From contig NZ_LYXZ01000056.1 in the NCBI RefSeq assembly GCF_001676615.1, positions 186,001 through 250,000 on the forward strand: 64,000 nucleotides of DNA, in the 5' to 3' direction. Of this stretch, positions 8,812-17,536 are shown piece after piece. The notes beneath the pieces are model-generated. The model made no database searches. It worked only from the letters and a program-made list of their open reading frames with translations, and was not told where the DNA came from. How positions within the stretch are numbered: the first letter of the stretch is position 1; every line of letters begins with the position of its first letter. Position numbers and translations under genes: made by a program. The stretch is from Labrys sp. WJW. Lineage in GTDB: Bacteria; Pseudomonadota; Alphaproteobacteria; Rhizobiales; Labraceae.

Positions 8812-9762
8812 CTAGGCCCGCGGCTCCGACTTGGTCGGGCGGGTGGCGTCGATGCTGCTGCGCGAGCGGGCCATGAGGTCGCGCAACCAGCGATGGGTCG
8901 GAGCGTGATGCGAGCGCTCATGCCACAATTGATAGAAGGTCATCGCCGGGAAGCGGATCGGTGAGTTGCGGATGGCCAGGGGAAGGAACGCTGCGAAATA
9001 ACGCGCGAAATGGCGGCTGGTCGTGAAGATGAGATCGGATTCGAGCAGCAGATAGGGGGCCATGCCGAAATAGGACAGGGCCACGGTCCGCTCGCGGACG
9101 AGGCGCTGGCGGCTCAGATGAGTTTCGACGAGGCCGCGATGGGCGACCGAATAGGACACCGGCACGATATGGGCCGCGGCAAGATAGTCGGCCTGGGTGA
9201 TCGGGCCATGCGCCAGCCGATGTTGGGCACCCATGACACAGACCACCTCGTCCTCGAGCAGGACGGATCGGCGCAGATAATTCGGCGGTGATGGCCAGTT
9301 GCCGATCACCGTGTCGATCTCTCCCTTGGCCAGGGCGCTCTCGAAGTCGAAATCGGGGCCTAGCGCCCGGATGACGAGCCGCACATTCGGCGCCTCGCGC
9401 CGGGCGGCTGCGATGACATCCCCCAGAAAGATGGGGGCGAGGTAATCGGGGGATGCAATGGTAAAGCTGTGATTGCTCGCCGATATGTCGAACGGTGCGA
9501 TATCCTCCGCCAGGGCTTCGGCGTCCATCAGCAGCGCCTGGATACGGGGCAGGATCGTCAGGGCACGGTCGGTCGGCACCATTCCGCCGCGTCCGCGCAT
9601 CAGCAGTTGATCGCCGAAATGCTCGCGCAGCCGGCCCAGGACGAGGCTGACCGCGGGTTGCGACATTTCCAGGCGCACGGCGGCGCGCGACACGCTGCGT
9701 TCGCTCATCAGGATGCAGAAGACACGAAGCAGACTGAGATCAACCAGCGTATCCTTCTTCAT
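8812..9762 (-). CDS. LysR-family transcriptional regulator
   Basis: Transcriptional regulator of 316 residues. The N-terminal helix-turn-helix reads LLRVFCILMSERSVSRAAVRLEMSQPAVSLVLGRLREHFGD, followed by a periplasmic-binding-protein-like effector domain. The C-terminal part resembles the NodD/NahR subgroup in layout (FDISASNHSFTIASPDYLAPIF). It is divergent from the OHCU decarboxylase gene across a 190-bp AT-rich gap containing a T-N11-A palindrome, so it probably controls the decarboxylase/carrier pair. An effector from the purine or ureide pathway is inferred only from this position. Confidence 0.9.
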   Translation of the reverse strand: MKKDTLVDLSLLRVFCILMSERSVSRAAVRLEMSQPAVSLVLGRLREHFGDQLLMRGRGGMVPTDRALTILPRIQALLMDAEALAEDIAPFDISASNHSFTIASPDYLAPIFLGDVIAAARREAPNVRLVIRALGPDFDFESALAKGEIDTVIGNWPSPPNYLRRSVLLEDEVVCVMGAQHRLAHGPITQADYLAAAHIVPVSYSVAHRGLVETHLSRQRLVRERTVALSYFGMAPYLLLESDLIFTTSRHFARYFAAFLPLAIRNSPIRFPAMTFYQLWHERSHHAPTHRWLRDLMARSRSSIDATRPTKSEPRA

Positions 9763-9861
9763 TCATCGTCCCCCGTTCAGGGTTGGCATCCAGGGTCTGC
9801 CTCGTCGATGTCGATCGGTTATTATTCGATTTTTCTAATATTGATCATTCATCTCATCAAA

Positions 9862-9880
9862 TTGACCTAATATTTGTCAA
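9862..9880. promoter_or_regulatory. Candidate LysR operator
   Basis: Perfect inverted repeat TTGAC-N9-GTCAA in the AT-rich gap between the divergent LysR regulator and the uraD-like gene. The spacing fits the T-N11-A core typical of LysR binding sites. The match is by pattern and position only. Confidence 0.45.
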
Positions 9881-9952
9881 GGCGCATGCTTTTTCCCACG
9901 GGAATTCGGAAATCCCGCCAAAGAGCAACGATAAATCCCGGGGAGCGGCGCC

Positions 9953-10492
9953 TTGATCGATCTGATGAGCTTGAATGCTGCAAGCCGCGAGGCGTTCACT
10001 GCCCGGCTGGGACCGGTTTTTGAGAATTCCCGATGGGTCGCCGAAGCGGTCTGGCAGCGCAGGCCATTCGATACCATCGAGAACCTGCATGCTGCGATGA
10101 TGGCGGTCGTGCTCGGCCAGGACGAGGCCAGCATCGTGGCCTTCCTCAACGCGCATCCCGATCTCGCGGGTCACGAGGCCAAGCAGGGCACGATGACGGC
10201 GGAATCGGTGGAGGAGCAGGGGACGGCAGGGCTCGACCGGCTCAGTGCTTTGGAAGTCGCCGAGATGGACGAGTTGAACCGCAAATATCGCGTTCGCCAT
10301 GGCTTCCCGTTCATCGTCTGCGTGCGGCACTACACCAGGCTCGGGATTTTTGCCGAGTTCCGTCATCGCATCGGGTGCCGCAGCGACGACGAGCGGCGCG
10401 AGGCGCTGCGGCAGATCGGTCTCATCAGTCGCTATCGGCTGGATGCCTTGTTCCATCACGAAGCCAGGCAGGCCGTAGCGCCTGCCGCCTGA
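9953..10492 (+). CDS. uraD: 2-oxo-4-hydroxy-4-carboxy-5-ureidoimidazoline (OHCU) decarboxylase
   Basis: Cytosolic enzyme of 179 residues for the third step of urate oxidation, converting OHCU to S-allantoin. Family marks are AFLNAHPDLAGHE (catalytic His68), the acidic EEQGTAGLDRLSALE segment (Glu87/88), and the conserved LNRKYRVRHGFPFIVCVR block ending in an Arg. The start is a TTG with GGGGAG at 9940-9945 seven bases upstream; ATG 9965 is less well placed. The partner transthyretin-like hydrolase and urate oxidase are not beside it. It is probably co-transcribed with the MFS carrier at 10632 and controlled by the divergent LysR protein. Confidence 0.88.
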   Translation: MIDLMSLNAASREAFTARLGPVFENSRWVAEAVWQRRPFDTIENLHAAMMAVVLGQDEASIVAFLNAHPDLAGHEAKQGTMTAESVEEQGTAGLDRLSALEVAEMDELNRKYRVRHGFPFIVCVRHYTRLGIFAEFRHRIGCRSDDERREALRQIGLISRYRLDALFHHEARQAVAPAA

Positions 10493-10631
10493 CGACAGAA
10501 GGGGCCATCCCTGGACGGGCCGACGGGCGTGCTGCTGCCGGCTTCATGGCGGCGCGTTGAATATCGGTGGCGGCGGATCGAAGATCGCCGTCGCAAAGCC
10601 GGTCAATCAATAAGATATCTGGGAGAAAACC

Positions 10632-11969
10632 ATGACCGCGAATGCGATGATCGAGCCGGGCGGTGCGATTACGGAGGCTACCTCTCCGCAGGTGGAGGCG
10701 CTCTACAAGAAGGTGATCTGGCGCCTGCTTCCCTTCCTGATGTTCCTGTGGGTGCTGGCGTGGATCGACCGCGTCAATGTCGGCTTTGCCAAGCTGACCA
10801 TGCTTCAGGACCTGCAGTTCAGCGAGACGGTCTATGGCCTCGGTGCCGGCGTGTTCTTCCTCGGCTATTTCTTCTTCGAAGTGCCGAGCAACATGCTGCT
10901 CGAGCGGATAGGCGCCAAGCGGACGCTGGCTCGCATCACCATCGGCTGGGGCATCATCTGCGTCTTGATGATGTTCGTCACCAAGCCCTGGCAGTTCTAC
11001 AGCCTGCGCTTCCTGCTCGGCGTGTTCGAGGCCGGTTTCTACCCTGGCGTCATCCTCTATCTCACTTATTGGTTCCCGTCGCTGCGCCGCGCCAAGGTCT
11101 TTGGCCTGTTCATGTCGGCCTCGGCCCTGGCCGGTGTCCTGGGCGGCCCGGTTGCCGGTACCATCATGACCCAACTCGGCGGCGTGAACGGCTGGGCGGG
11201 TTGGCAGTGGGTGTTCCTGCTGGAAGGCATCCCATCCATCTTGGCTGGCCTGGCAACCCTCTATTATCTGACCGACAAGCCCGAGCATGCCCATTGGTTG
11301 AGCGCCGACGAGCGGCAACTGCTGATCGGCGATCTGGAGCGCGACCGCCAGGCGCTCGGTCATCGTGAGCACAGCGTGCTGCAGTCGCTGAAGAACCCGA
11401 TCGTGTGGAAGTTCATCGCCATCTTCTTCTGCATCATCATGGCCAATTCCGCGCTGACATTCTTCGGCCCCACCATCGTGCGGGAGGTCGGCTTCACCAA
11501 TCCGGCCACGGTGGGCTGGATCATGGCGGCGATCTATGCTTGCGGCGCCGCCGGCATGATCTCCAACGGCATCCATTCCGACCGTGCCAACGAGGTGCGC
11601 TACCATTGCGGCCTGGCGGCGCTGGCCGGGGCGATCGGTCTCACCGTCCTCGGCTTCGTGGTGCCGGGCAGTGCGCCGATCGCCTTGCTGGCCCTGGGGT
11701 TGGCGGTCGTCGGCACGATGTCGGCGATCCCGGTGTTCTGGCAGATGCCCAACCACTTCCTGGCCGGTTCGGCCGCCGCCGTCGGCATCGCCCTGATCAA
11801 TTCGGTGGCCAATCTCGCCGGCTTCGGCGCCCCTTATCTGATGGGGTATCTCAAGGATGCCGGCGCCATATCGAACGGCCTGTGGATCGTCGCAGTGGTC
11901 GAGGCGGCCACCTTCCTGCTGATCGTGAAATTCGTCGCGCCCTTTGAACGGCGCTCGAAGGCGGCTTGA
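10632..11969 (+). CDS. MFS transporter, anion:cation symporter (ACS) family
   Basis: Inner-membrane symporter of 445 residues with 12 predicted helices. Helix 1 and its loop (FLMFLWVLAWIDRVNVGFAKLTM) and FFFEVPSNMLLERIGAKR are characteristic of the tartrate/phthalate-like ACS family. The ATG has GGGAGAAAACC just before it. The gene follows uraD by 139 bp on the same strand, so the substrate may be a purine-derived ureide or an organic anion; this is context-based inference. A strong bidirectional hairpin terminator follows. Confidence 0.88.
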   Translation: MTANAMIEPGGAITEATSPQVEALYKKVIWRLLPFLMFLWVLAWIDRVNVGFAKLTMLQDLQFSETVYGLGAGVFFLGYFFFEVPSNMLLERIGAKRTLARITIGWGIICVLMMFVTKPWQFYSLRFLLGVFEAGFYPGVILYLTYWFPSLRRAKVFGLFMSASALAGVLGGPVAGTIMTQLGGVNGWAGWQWVFLLEGIPSILAGLATLYYLTDKPEHAHWLSADERQLLIGDLERDRQALGHREHSVLQSLKNPIVWKFIAIFFCIIMANSALTFFGPTIVREVGFTNPATVGWIMAAIYACGAAGMISNGIHSDRANEVRYHCGLAALAGAIGLTVLGFVVPGSAPIALLALGLAVVGTMSAIPVFWQMPNHFLAGSAAAVGIALINSVANLAGFGAPYLMGYLKDAGAISNGLWIVAVVEAATFLLIVKFVAPFERRSKAA

Positions 11970-11990
11970 CCTCGTCAATGCCATCAAACG

Positions 11991-12020
11991 AAAAGGGCGG
12001 CTCCAGCGGGCCGCCCTTTT
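11991..12020. terminator. Bidirectional rho-independent terminator
   Basis: An 11-bp perfect stem AAAAGGGCGGC / GCCGCCCTTTT with an 8-base loop lies between the convergent MFS gene (ends 11969) and dcd (ends 12035). The A-run on one side and T-run on the other make it functional in both directions. Confidence 0.85.
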
Positions 12021-12034
12021 CCACGTGGCGAGAC

Positions 12035-13153
12035 CTATCGGAAATGCTTCGACAGCTTCAGCGCCTGGCCCTGATAATTCGAGTTGAGGCCTGAACCGTA
12101 GAGAATCTGCGGGCGTTCGAGCATGCGCTCATAGATCAGCCGCCCGACGATCTGGCCGTCCTCGACGATGAAGGGAACTTCGCGCGAACGCACTTCGAGC
12201 ACGGCCCGGGCCGCCTCCATGCCGTCGGGCGAATAGCCGAAGCCTGGGTCGAAGAAGCCGGCGTAATGCACGCGGAACTCACCCACCAGCGGATCGAACG
12301 GCACCATTTCGGCCGCGAATTCCGGCGGCACATGCACGGCTTCCTTGGAGGCCAGGATGTAGAACTCGTCCGGGTCGAGGATCATGTCGTTCTTGCCGCG
12401 ATGCGGGATCGGCTCCCAGAAATCGAGGAGGTCGCAGGCCGCACGCTTGTCGACGTCGATCACGGCGGTGTGCCGCTTGGCGCGATAGCCGACGATGCCG
12501 TCGCCGAAGCCGGTGAGGTCGACGGAGACGGCGACGCCGCCGGCGATGTCCGGATCTGGCGATGAGACCAGGCCCATGCGGCGCTGCAATTCGCGCAACG
12601 AGGCATCGTCGATGCGGGCCTCGCCGCGGCGGAAACGGATCTGGCTGAGGCGCGATCCCGTCCGGACCAGTACCGGGAAGGTGCGCGGGCCGATCTCGGC
12701 ATAGAGCGGGCCGTCATAGCCGGCCTCGACCTGGTCGAAGGCGCGGGCATGGTCGGTGATCACCCGGGTGAAGACATCGAGGCGGCCGGTCGAACTCTTC
12801 GGATTGGTGGAGGCAAGAACGCCGTCCGGCATCTTCAGGCTTTCCAGCAGGGGCACGATGTAGACACAGCCCGTCTCCAGCACGGCGCCTTTGGTCAGGT
12901 CGATCTCGTGCAGGGCAAGGTCGGCGATGCGCTCGGCCACGGTGCTGCGCGGCCCCGGCAGGAAGCTTGCCCGCATGCGGTAGGCCTTGGCACCCAGGCG
13001 CAGGTCGAGGCTGGCCGGCTGGATCTGGTCGGCGGCCAGAGGCTGCTCGATGCGGACGGCACCCGCCTCGACCAGCCCGGCAATCGCCTGGGAGGGCAGG
13101 ATGCCATGGCTATGCAGGATGCCTTGGGAATGCAGGATGTTCGCGGACGGCAT
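12035..13153 (-). CDS. dcd: Long-form 2'-deoxycytidine 5'-triphosphate deaminase
   Basis: Deaminates dCTP to dUTP for thymidylate synthesis. The 372-residue product is about twice the length of the E. coli enzyme and matches the long alphaproteobacterial Dcd type. It shows QPASLDLRLGAKAYRM near the N-terminus and a central NPKSSTGRLDVFTRVITD (the substrate-binding SSxGRxxxxTR motif). A second dUTPase-fold half follows. The start at 13153 (MPSANIL) is preferred over upstream in-frame starts reaching 13243. Residues 5-22 are three tandem six-residue repeats (ILHSQG/ILHSHG/ILPSQ) encoded by three 18-bp DNA units. Confidence 0.87.
   Translation of the reverse strand: MPSANILHSQGILHSHGILPSQAIAGLVEAGAVRIEQPLAADQIQPASLDLRLGAKAYRMRASFLPGPRSTVAERIADLALHEIDLTKGAVLETGCVYIVPLLESLKMPDGVLASTNPKSSTGRLDVFTRVITDHARAFDQVEAGYDGPLYAEIGPRTFPVLVRTGSRLSQIRFRRGEARIDDASLRELQRRMGLVSSPDPDIAGGVAVSVDLTGFGDGIVGYRAKRHTAVIDVDKRAACDLLDFWEPIPHRGKNDMILDPDEFYILASKEAVHVPPEFAAEMVPFDPLVGEFRVHYAGFFDPGFGYSPDGMEAARAVLEVRSREVPFIVEDGQIVGRLIYERMLERPQILYGSGLNSNYQGQALKLSKHFR
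13088..13141 (-). repeat. Three tandem 18-bp units inside the 5' end of dcd
   Basis: Three consecutive 18-bp units, each carrying GGCATCCTGC- or AACATCCTGC-like starts, encode ILHSQ, ILHSH and ILPSQ blocks. They differ at a few bases and keep frame. It looks like a slipped-strand or unequal duplication within the coding sequence. Confidence 0.75.
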
Positions 13154-13213
13154 GGCTCTCGCTTTTTGCTGCCAGTTTTGGCGTATCTCGGTCTTGCTAG
13201 ACGAAACCATGCA

Positions 13214-13242
13214 TTGACGCCATCGGGGAGTAGGTCTACTCA
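13214..13242 (+). promoter_or_regulatory. Candidate promoter for the SAM-II riboswitch/metZ transcript
   Basis: TTGACG at 13214-13219, a 17-base spacer, then TACTCA at 13237-13242. The start of transcription would fall just before the riboswitch fold beginning near 13252. The -10 match is weak. Confidence 0.35.
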
Positions 13243-13251
13243 ACAGTCTTC

Positions 13252-13310
13252 GTCGTGGTGGATTTGGGCCGGCCGGCTTGCAGCCACGTAAAACAACTCG
13301 CTAAAGGGCC
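13252..13310 (+). promoter_or_regulatory. SAM-II riboswitch
   Basis: S-adenosylmethionine-sensing leader in front of metZ. The 5' strand CGTGG at 13254-13258 pairs with CCACG at 13284-13288. The interior carries GATTTG, CCGGCCGGCTTGCAG and, after the stem, the conserved tail AACAACTCGCTAAAGGG that forms the pseudoknot. This is the alphaproteobacterial SAM-II consensus, normally found before metA/metX/metZ. When SAM binds, the fold is expected to reduce expression, probably by limiting ribosome access. It ends about 50 bases before the metZ ATG. Confidence 0.9.
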
Positions 13311-13360
13311 GTGGGAAAGAGCGCTGGCGCTCGACTTGCGGCTATTCAGGATTGCCGCAG

Positions 13361-14569
13361 ATGACCAAGCCTTTGACTTCAGCACCTTCCACCCGGGAAT
13401 TGCAGCCGGCGACCCGGCTCGTGCATGCCGGCACGCTGCGCTCGCAATATGCCGAGACCTCGGAGGCGCTGTTCCTCACCCAGGGGTTCGTCTATGAAAG
13501 CGCCGAACAGGCGGAAGCCCGCTTCAAGGGCGAGGATGCCGGCTTCATCTATAGCCGCTTCTCCAATCCCACCGTGGCGATGTTCGAACAGCGCATGGCG
13601 GAACTGGAGGGAGCCGAAGCCGCCCGCGCCACCGCCTCCGGCATGGCCGCCGTCACCGCGACCCTGATCGGCCAGCTCAAGGCCGGCGATCACGTCGTCG
13701 CCGCCAAGGCGCTGTTCGGTTCCTGTCGCTATGTCATCGAAGAGCTGCTGCCGCGCTTCGGCGTCACCTCGACCCTGGTCGACGGCACCGAACTGGCCCA
13801 GTGGCAGGCGGCCGTGCGGCCGGAGACCAAGGTGTTCTTCCTGGAAAGCCCGACCAATCCCACGCTCGAGATCCTCGACATCGCGGCCATCGCCAGGATC
13901 GCCAAGAGCGCCGGCGCTACGCTGGTGGTGGACAACGTCTTCGCCACGCCGCTGTTGCAGAGCCCGCTCGCACTCGGCGCCGATTGCGTGGTCTATTCCG
14001 CCACCAAGCACATTGACGGGCAGGGCCGCTGTCTGGCTGGCGTGATCCTGGCGTCGGAAAAGTTCATCAACGACCACATCCATACCTATCTGCGCCAGAC
14101 CGGTCCCTCGATCTCGCCCTTCAATGCCTGGGTGATGCTCAAGGGCCTGGAGACGCTGGAACTGCGGGTCGAGCGCCAGATCGCCAATGCGGCCAAGGTC
14201 GCCGACGCCCTGGCTGCCCACAAGGCGATCGAGCGCGTGATCTATCCTTTCCGCGACGACCATCCGCAGGCCGAACTGGCGCGCCGCCAGATGAAGGCGG
14301 GCGGCACGCTGGTGACCTTCGAGGTCAAGGGCGGCAAGGCGGCGGCGTTCAAGGTCGCCAATGCCCTGAAGATCACCCGCATTTCCAACAATCTCGGCGA
14401 CACCAAGAGCCTGCTCACCCATCCCTCGACCACCACCCATCAGCGCTTCGAGGAAGATGCGCGCCTCGGCATGGGCATCCGCCAGGGCATGCTGCGTTTC
14501 TCCGCCGGCATCGAGAGCGCCGACGACCTGATCGCCGATTTCGAGCAGGCGCTCGACAAGGCCCTGTAA
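13361..14569 (+). CDS. metZ: O-succinylhomoserine sulfhydrylase
   Basis: PLP-dependent enzyme of methionine synthesis that makes homocysteine from O-succinylhomoserine and sulfide. The 402-residue product is a full-length Cys/Met metabolism PLP protein: IYSRFSNPTVAMFEQR (phosphate and cofactor contacts), ATASGMAAV, the SPTNPTLEI block, LVVDNVFATP, and the cofactor lysine in YSATKHIDGQGR. GQGRCLAG after the lysine is typical of MetZ. ATG 13361 is preferred to a TTG nine bases upstream. The SAM-II riboswitch in its leader supports the methionine role. It is divergent from dcd. Confidence 0.94.
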   Translation: MTKPLTSAPSTRELQPATRLVHAGTLRSQYAETSEALFLTQGFVYESAEQAEARFKGEDAGFIYSRFSNPTVAMFEQRMAELEGAEAARATASGMAAVTATLIGQLKAGDHVVAAKALFGSCRYVIEELLPRFGVTSTLVDGTELAQWQAAVRPETKVFFLESPTNPTLEILDIAAIARIAKSAGATLVVDNVFATPLLQSPLALGADCVVYSATKHIDGQGRCLAGVILASEKFINDHIHTYLRQTGPSISPFNAWVMLKGLETLELRVERQIANAAKVADALAAHKAIERVIYPFRDDHPQAELARRQMKAGGTLVTFEVKGGKAAAFKVANALKITRISNNLGDTKSLLTHPSTTTHQRFEEDARLGMGIRQGMLRFSAGIESADDLIADFEQALDKAL

Positions 14570-14764
14570 TCGGGAGGCTGGTCTTCAGACCGACCCTTCA
14601 AGATGTTTACACAAGGCTAGAAACTGAATGGAACGACGTGGGGGGCTGCGCTATCTCGACAACGAGGGAGCGCCATACGGACACAATGGCTTGCAAGAAC
14701 CGGCCTCCCGATTGGGCTTTGGCCGTGTCCCACTCGGCGCTATCATGCTGGCGTCAAAACCGGC

Positions 14765-15784
14765 ATGGGTGCGGGCAGAGCGATGGGGATCTTCGCGACG
14801 CTGAAGGCCATGGTCGAGCGCGACGGGCGCGCCGTGCTCGTCACCATCATGGACGTGCGCGGGTCGAGCCCGCGCGAGGCGGGGACGCGCATGGCCGTGC
14901 GGGCAGACGGCGCCTTTTCCGGCACGGTCGGGGGCGGCACCCTGGAATGGCAGGTACTTGCCGAAGCGCAGGCGCTGCTGTCGGCCGGGGAGGGGCGCCG
15001 CATGCGTTCCCTGGACAAGGCGCTGGGACCCGACCTCGGCCAATGCTGCGGCGGCCGGGTCGGCCTGATGCTGGAACGCCTGGAGCGAGAGGATCTCGTC
15101 TGGTTGAACGATCTCGCGACGCCACCGGCCGGTGGAGGCCGGGTCAGTATCGGCATCCCGCATGACCGGGGCGGCTTCGTGCGTCGTCCCGCCAGCGACG
15201 AAGAGGCATTGGGGCTGCCCGCCGGTGCGGCCAGCCGCTTCCTGCCGGACGGACGCCTGCTCGAAAGACTGGAGCCCGTGAACCCGTCTCTCTATCTGTT
15301 CGGAGCCGGCCATGTTGGCAGGGCCCTGATCCTGGCGCTGGCGCCCCTGCCGGTCGAGGTGGTCTGGTGCGATTCCCGGCCCGACGCCTTCCCGAGTCAT
15401 GTGCCTCAGCATGTGGTGCTCAGGCGTGATGCCGAGCCCGAGGCTATCCTGGCGGGGGCGCCCGATCATGCGCGCATCGTCGTGATGACGCATAGCCACG
15501 CGCTCGACCTCGCCATCGTTTCGACGGCCTTGGCAGCGGACCGCTTCGCCTATGTCGGCGTGATCGGCTCCCAGACCAAGCGGGCTCGCTTCGTCTCGCA
15601 ATTGCGGCAAGCCGGCCTCGACGAACGCTTGATCGAGAGCATGACCTGCCCGATCGGCATACCAGGCGTCGAGGGCAAGGAGCCGGCGGTGATCGCGGCT
15701 TCCGTCGTGGCCCAGATCTTGCAGCTACCCCGTCAGGTCGGCAGTCGGTTGCCGGTCGTGAAAGGTCATCGGCGTCTCGGCTAG
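14765..15784 (+). CDS. xdhC: Xanthine dehydrogenase accessory protein XdhC
   Basis: Cytosolic chaperone, about 339 residues, that binds molybdenum cofactor and helps insert the sulfurated cofactor into xanthine dehydrogenase. The N-terminal XdhC/CoxI domain has VRGSSPREAGTRMAV, SGTVGGGTLEW and LGQCCGGRVGL; the C-terminal Rossmann-like domain has LFGAGHVGRALILAL. ATG 14783 (MGIFATLKAM) is an equally good start. The structural xdhAB genes are not adjacent in this window. Its TAG stop is formed by the CTAG edge of a repeat element. A nucleoside-type importer follows, consistent with purine use. Confidence 0.9.
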   Translation: MGAGRAMGIFATLKAMVERDGRAVLVTIMDVRGSSPREAGTRMAVRADGAFSGTVGGGTLEWQVLAEAQALLSAGEGRRMRSLDKALGPDLGQCCGGRVGLMLERLEREDLVWLNDLATPPAGGGRVSIGIPHDRGGFVRRPASDEEALGLPAGAASRFLPDGRLLERLEPVNPSLYLFGAGHVGRALILALAPLPVEVVWCDSRPDAFPSHVPQHVVLRRDAEPEAILAGAPDHARIVVMTHSHALDLAIVSTALAADRFAYVGVIGSQTKRARFVSQLRQAGLDERLIESMTCPIGIPGVEGKEPAVIAASVVAQILQLPRQVGSRLPVVKGHRRLG

Positions 15785-15904
15785 AGCAAAACGCGTTCAA
15801 GTGTGAACGACTATTTGCTCTAGTTCATTGGTTCCAAGCCAATCCAAAAGATTGGCTAGAGCGTCTTTGCGATTCGAGGCGATTCCGCCACATCGCAAAA
15901 CGCT
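15782..15904. repeat. Composite two-hairpin intergenic repeat, copy A (inverted, with extra spacer)
   Basis: Two imperfect hairpins. The first is bounded by AGAGCAAA and TTTGCTCT with CGTTCA/TGAACG inside; the second is bounded by AGCGTCTTTGCGAT and ATCGCAAAACGCT. The same two modules recur in opposite order at 60077-60176 and 63050-63152, so this copy is inverted. It also has an additional stretch with its own small hairpin (CCAATC/GATTGG) between the modules. The CTAG at its left edge provides the xdhC stop codon. Confidence 0.8.
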
Positions 15905-16000
15905 ATGGTCCCGGTACGTCGCTGAGTTGGGGAAAAGCTGCGTTACCATGCCTGAACTCTTCGCATCTGCCTTGTTTGCGCCTATGAATTGGGCACGTCC

Positions 16001-17536
16001 ATGAATGTGGCAGCAATGGCAGACGCTCACACGCCCCTGATCGAAGCGAGGGGTATCGTCAAGATCTTCGGCGCGCTGAGAGCGAATGACGGCATCGATC
16101 TCAAGATCATGCCGCATGAGATTCACGCTTTGCTAGGCGAGAACGGCGCCGGCAAGTCGACCTTCGTCAAGATTCTCTACGGCCTGCTCCAGCCCAACGA
16201 GGGGCAGCTCTTCTGGGAAGGACAGCCGATCCAGTTGCCGCGCCCGGCGGTTGCCCGGGCCATGGGCATCGGCATGGTGTTCCAGCATTTCTCGCTGTTC
16301 GACAATCTCAGCGTGGCCGAGAACGTCGCCCTGGCCCAGCCGCCCGGCACGAAATTGCGGGATGTCGAGGAAGGTATCGCGGCAGTGTCCGCTGCCTACG
16401 GCCTGCCGCTCGAGCCGCGCCGGCCGGTGCATACGCTTTCGGTGGGAGAGCGTCAGCGCATCGAGATCGTGCGCTGCCTGATGCAGAACCCCAAGCTGCT
16501 CATTCTGGATGAGCCCACCTCGGTGCTGACGCCGCAGGAGGCCGACCAGCTCTTCCTTACTCTCGAACGCATCACCGGCGAGGGCAGGGCGGTGCTCTAC
16601 ATCTCTCACCGGCTGGAGGAGGTGAAGCGGCTGTGCCAGACGGCGACCGTGTTGCGCCATGGCAAGCGCGTGGCGACCTGCGATCCGCGTGGGGAAACCG
16701 CTGCCAGCCTCGCCCGCATGATGGTAGGCGCCGATGTCGCCATGGTCGAGCATGGTCGGCTCGCCAACCGGGACGGGCCCGTACGCCTGGCGCTGAAGGG
16801 GTTGAATCTGCCGGCCGAAGACCTGCATGGCACCGCGCTGAAGGACATCACGCTGAATGCCCGGGGCGGCGAGATTCTCGCCATTGCCGGTGTGGCAGGC
16901 AATGGCCAGAGCGAACTCTTCGCGGCCATCTCCGGCGAGCGCACGGTCGGGCCGGAGGCGGTGGCCGTTGACGGCAAGCCTGTGGGCGCGCTCGGCGTTA
17001 CCGAGCGCCGGCGCTTGCGCGCCGCTTTCGTGCCCGAGGAGCGTCTCGGTCATGCGGCGGCGCCGCGCATGACACTCTCGCAGAATGCACTGCTGACAGG
17101 CCATGCCGCCAATGGCCTGGTGTCCTACGGCATGGTCGACATGCGCAAGGCCTCGGCCGAAGCGGCAAAGATCTCCGGCACGTTCGACGTGCGCAAGGGC
17201 AAGCCCGACCCCGAGGCCGGCTCGCTCTCCGGCGGCAATCTCCAGAAATTCGTGGTGGGCCGCGAGATGCTGCGCGAACCTGGCGTGCTGGTGGTGAACC
17301 AGCCGACCTGGGGCGTGGATGCCGGCGCCGCCGCCCTGATCCGGCAGGCCTTGATCGACCTGTCGCGGCGCGGTGCGGCGGTAGTGGTGATCAGCCAGGA
17401 TCTCGACGAGATCTTCGAGGTGGCCGACCATATCGCGGTCATCCATCACGGCCGCCTGTCAGCGCCGGAGCCCGTGTCGGCCATGAGTCTGGAGAGGATC
17501 GGGCTGCTGATGGGGGGCGCCGATCATGAGGCTTGA
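16001..17536 (+). CDS. BMP-type nucleoside ABC importer, duplicated ATP-binding protein
   Basis: ATPase of 511 residues with two tandem ABC domains, as in the YufO/NupO and CUT2-like families. Domain 1 has GENGAGKST, LSVGERQR and LLILDEPTSVLT. Domain 2 has a degenerate Walker A (GVAGNGQSE), LSGGNLQK and VVNQPTWGVDAG, the usual asymmetry in this family. It starts an operon with two permeases and a BMP lipoprotein-like binding protein. The frame also opens at a TTG 12 bases upstream, and an ATG nine codons in (MADAHTPL) is possible. Nucleosides or free purines are the likely cargo, given xdhC upstream and an allantoate amidohydrolase-type gene downstream. Confidence 0.92.
   Translation: MNVAAMADAHTPLIEARGIVKIFGALRANDGIDLKIMPHEIHALLGENGAGKSTFVKILYGLLQPNEGQLFWEGQPIQLPRPAVARAMGIGMVFQHFSLFDNLSVAENVALAQPPGTKLRDVEEGIAAVSAAYGLPLEPRRPVHTLSVGERQRIEIVRCLMQNPKLLILDEPTSVLTPQEADQLFLTLERITGEGRAVLYISHRLEEVKRLCQTATVLRHGKRVATCDPRGETAASLARMMVGADVAMVEHGRLANRDGPVRLALKGLNLPAEDLHGTALKDITLNARGGEILAIAGVAGNGQSELFAAISGERTVGPEAVAVDGKPVGALGVTERRRLRAAFVPEERLGHAAAPRMTLSQNALLTGHAANGLVSYGMVDMRKASAEAAKISGTFDVRKGKPDPEAGSLSGGNLQKFVVGREMLREPGVLVVNQPTWGVDAGAAALIRQALIDLSRRGAAVVVISQDLDEIFEVADHIAVIHHGRLSAPEPVSAMSLERIGLLMGGADHEA

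Noticed and set aside
10425..11987. Minus-strand open frame opposite the ACS-family transporter (520 codons)
   Set aside because: Antisense shadow; Asp/Gly/Gln-rich composition without any domain.
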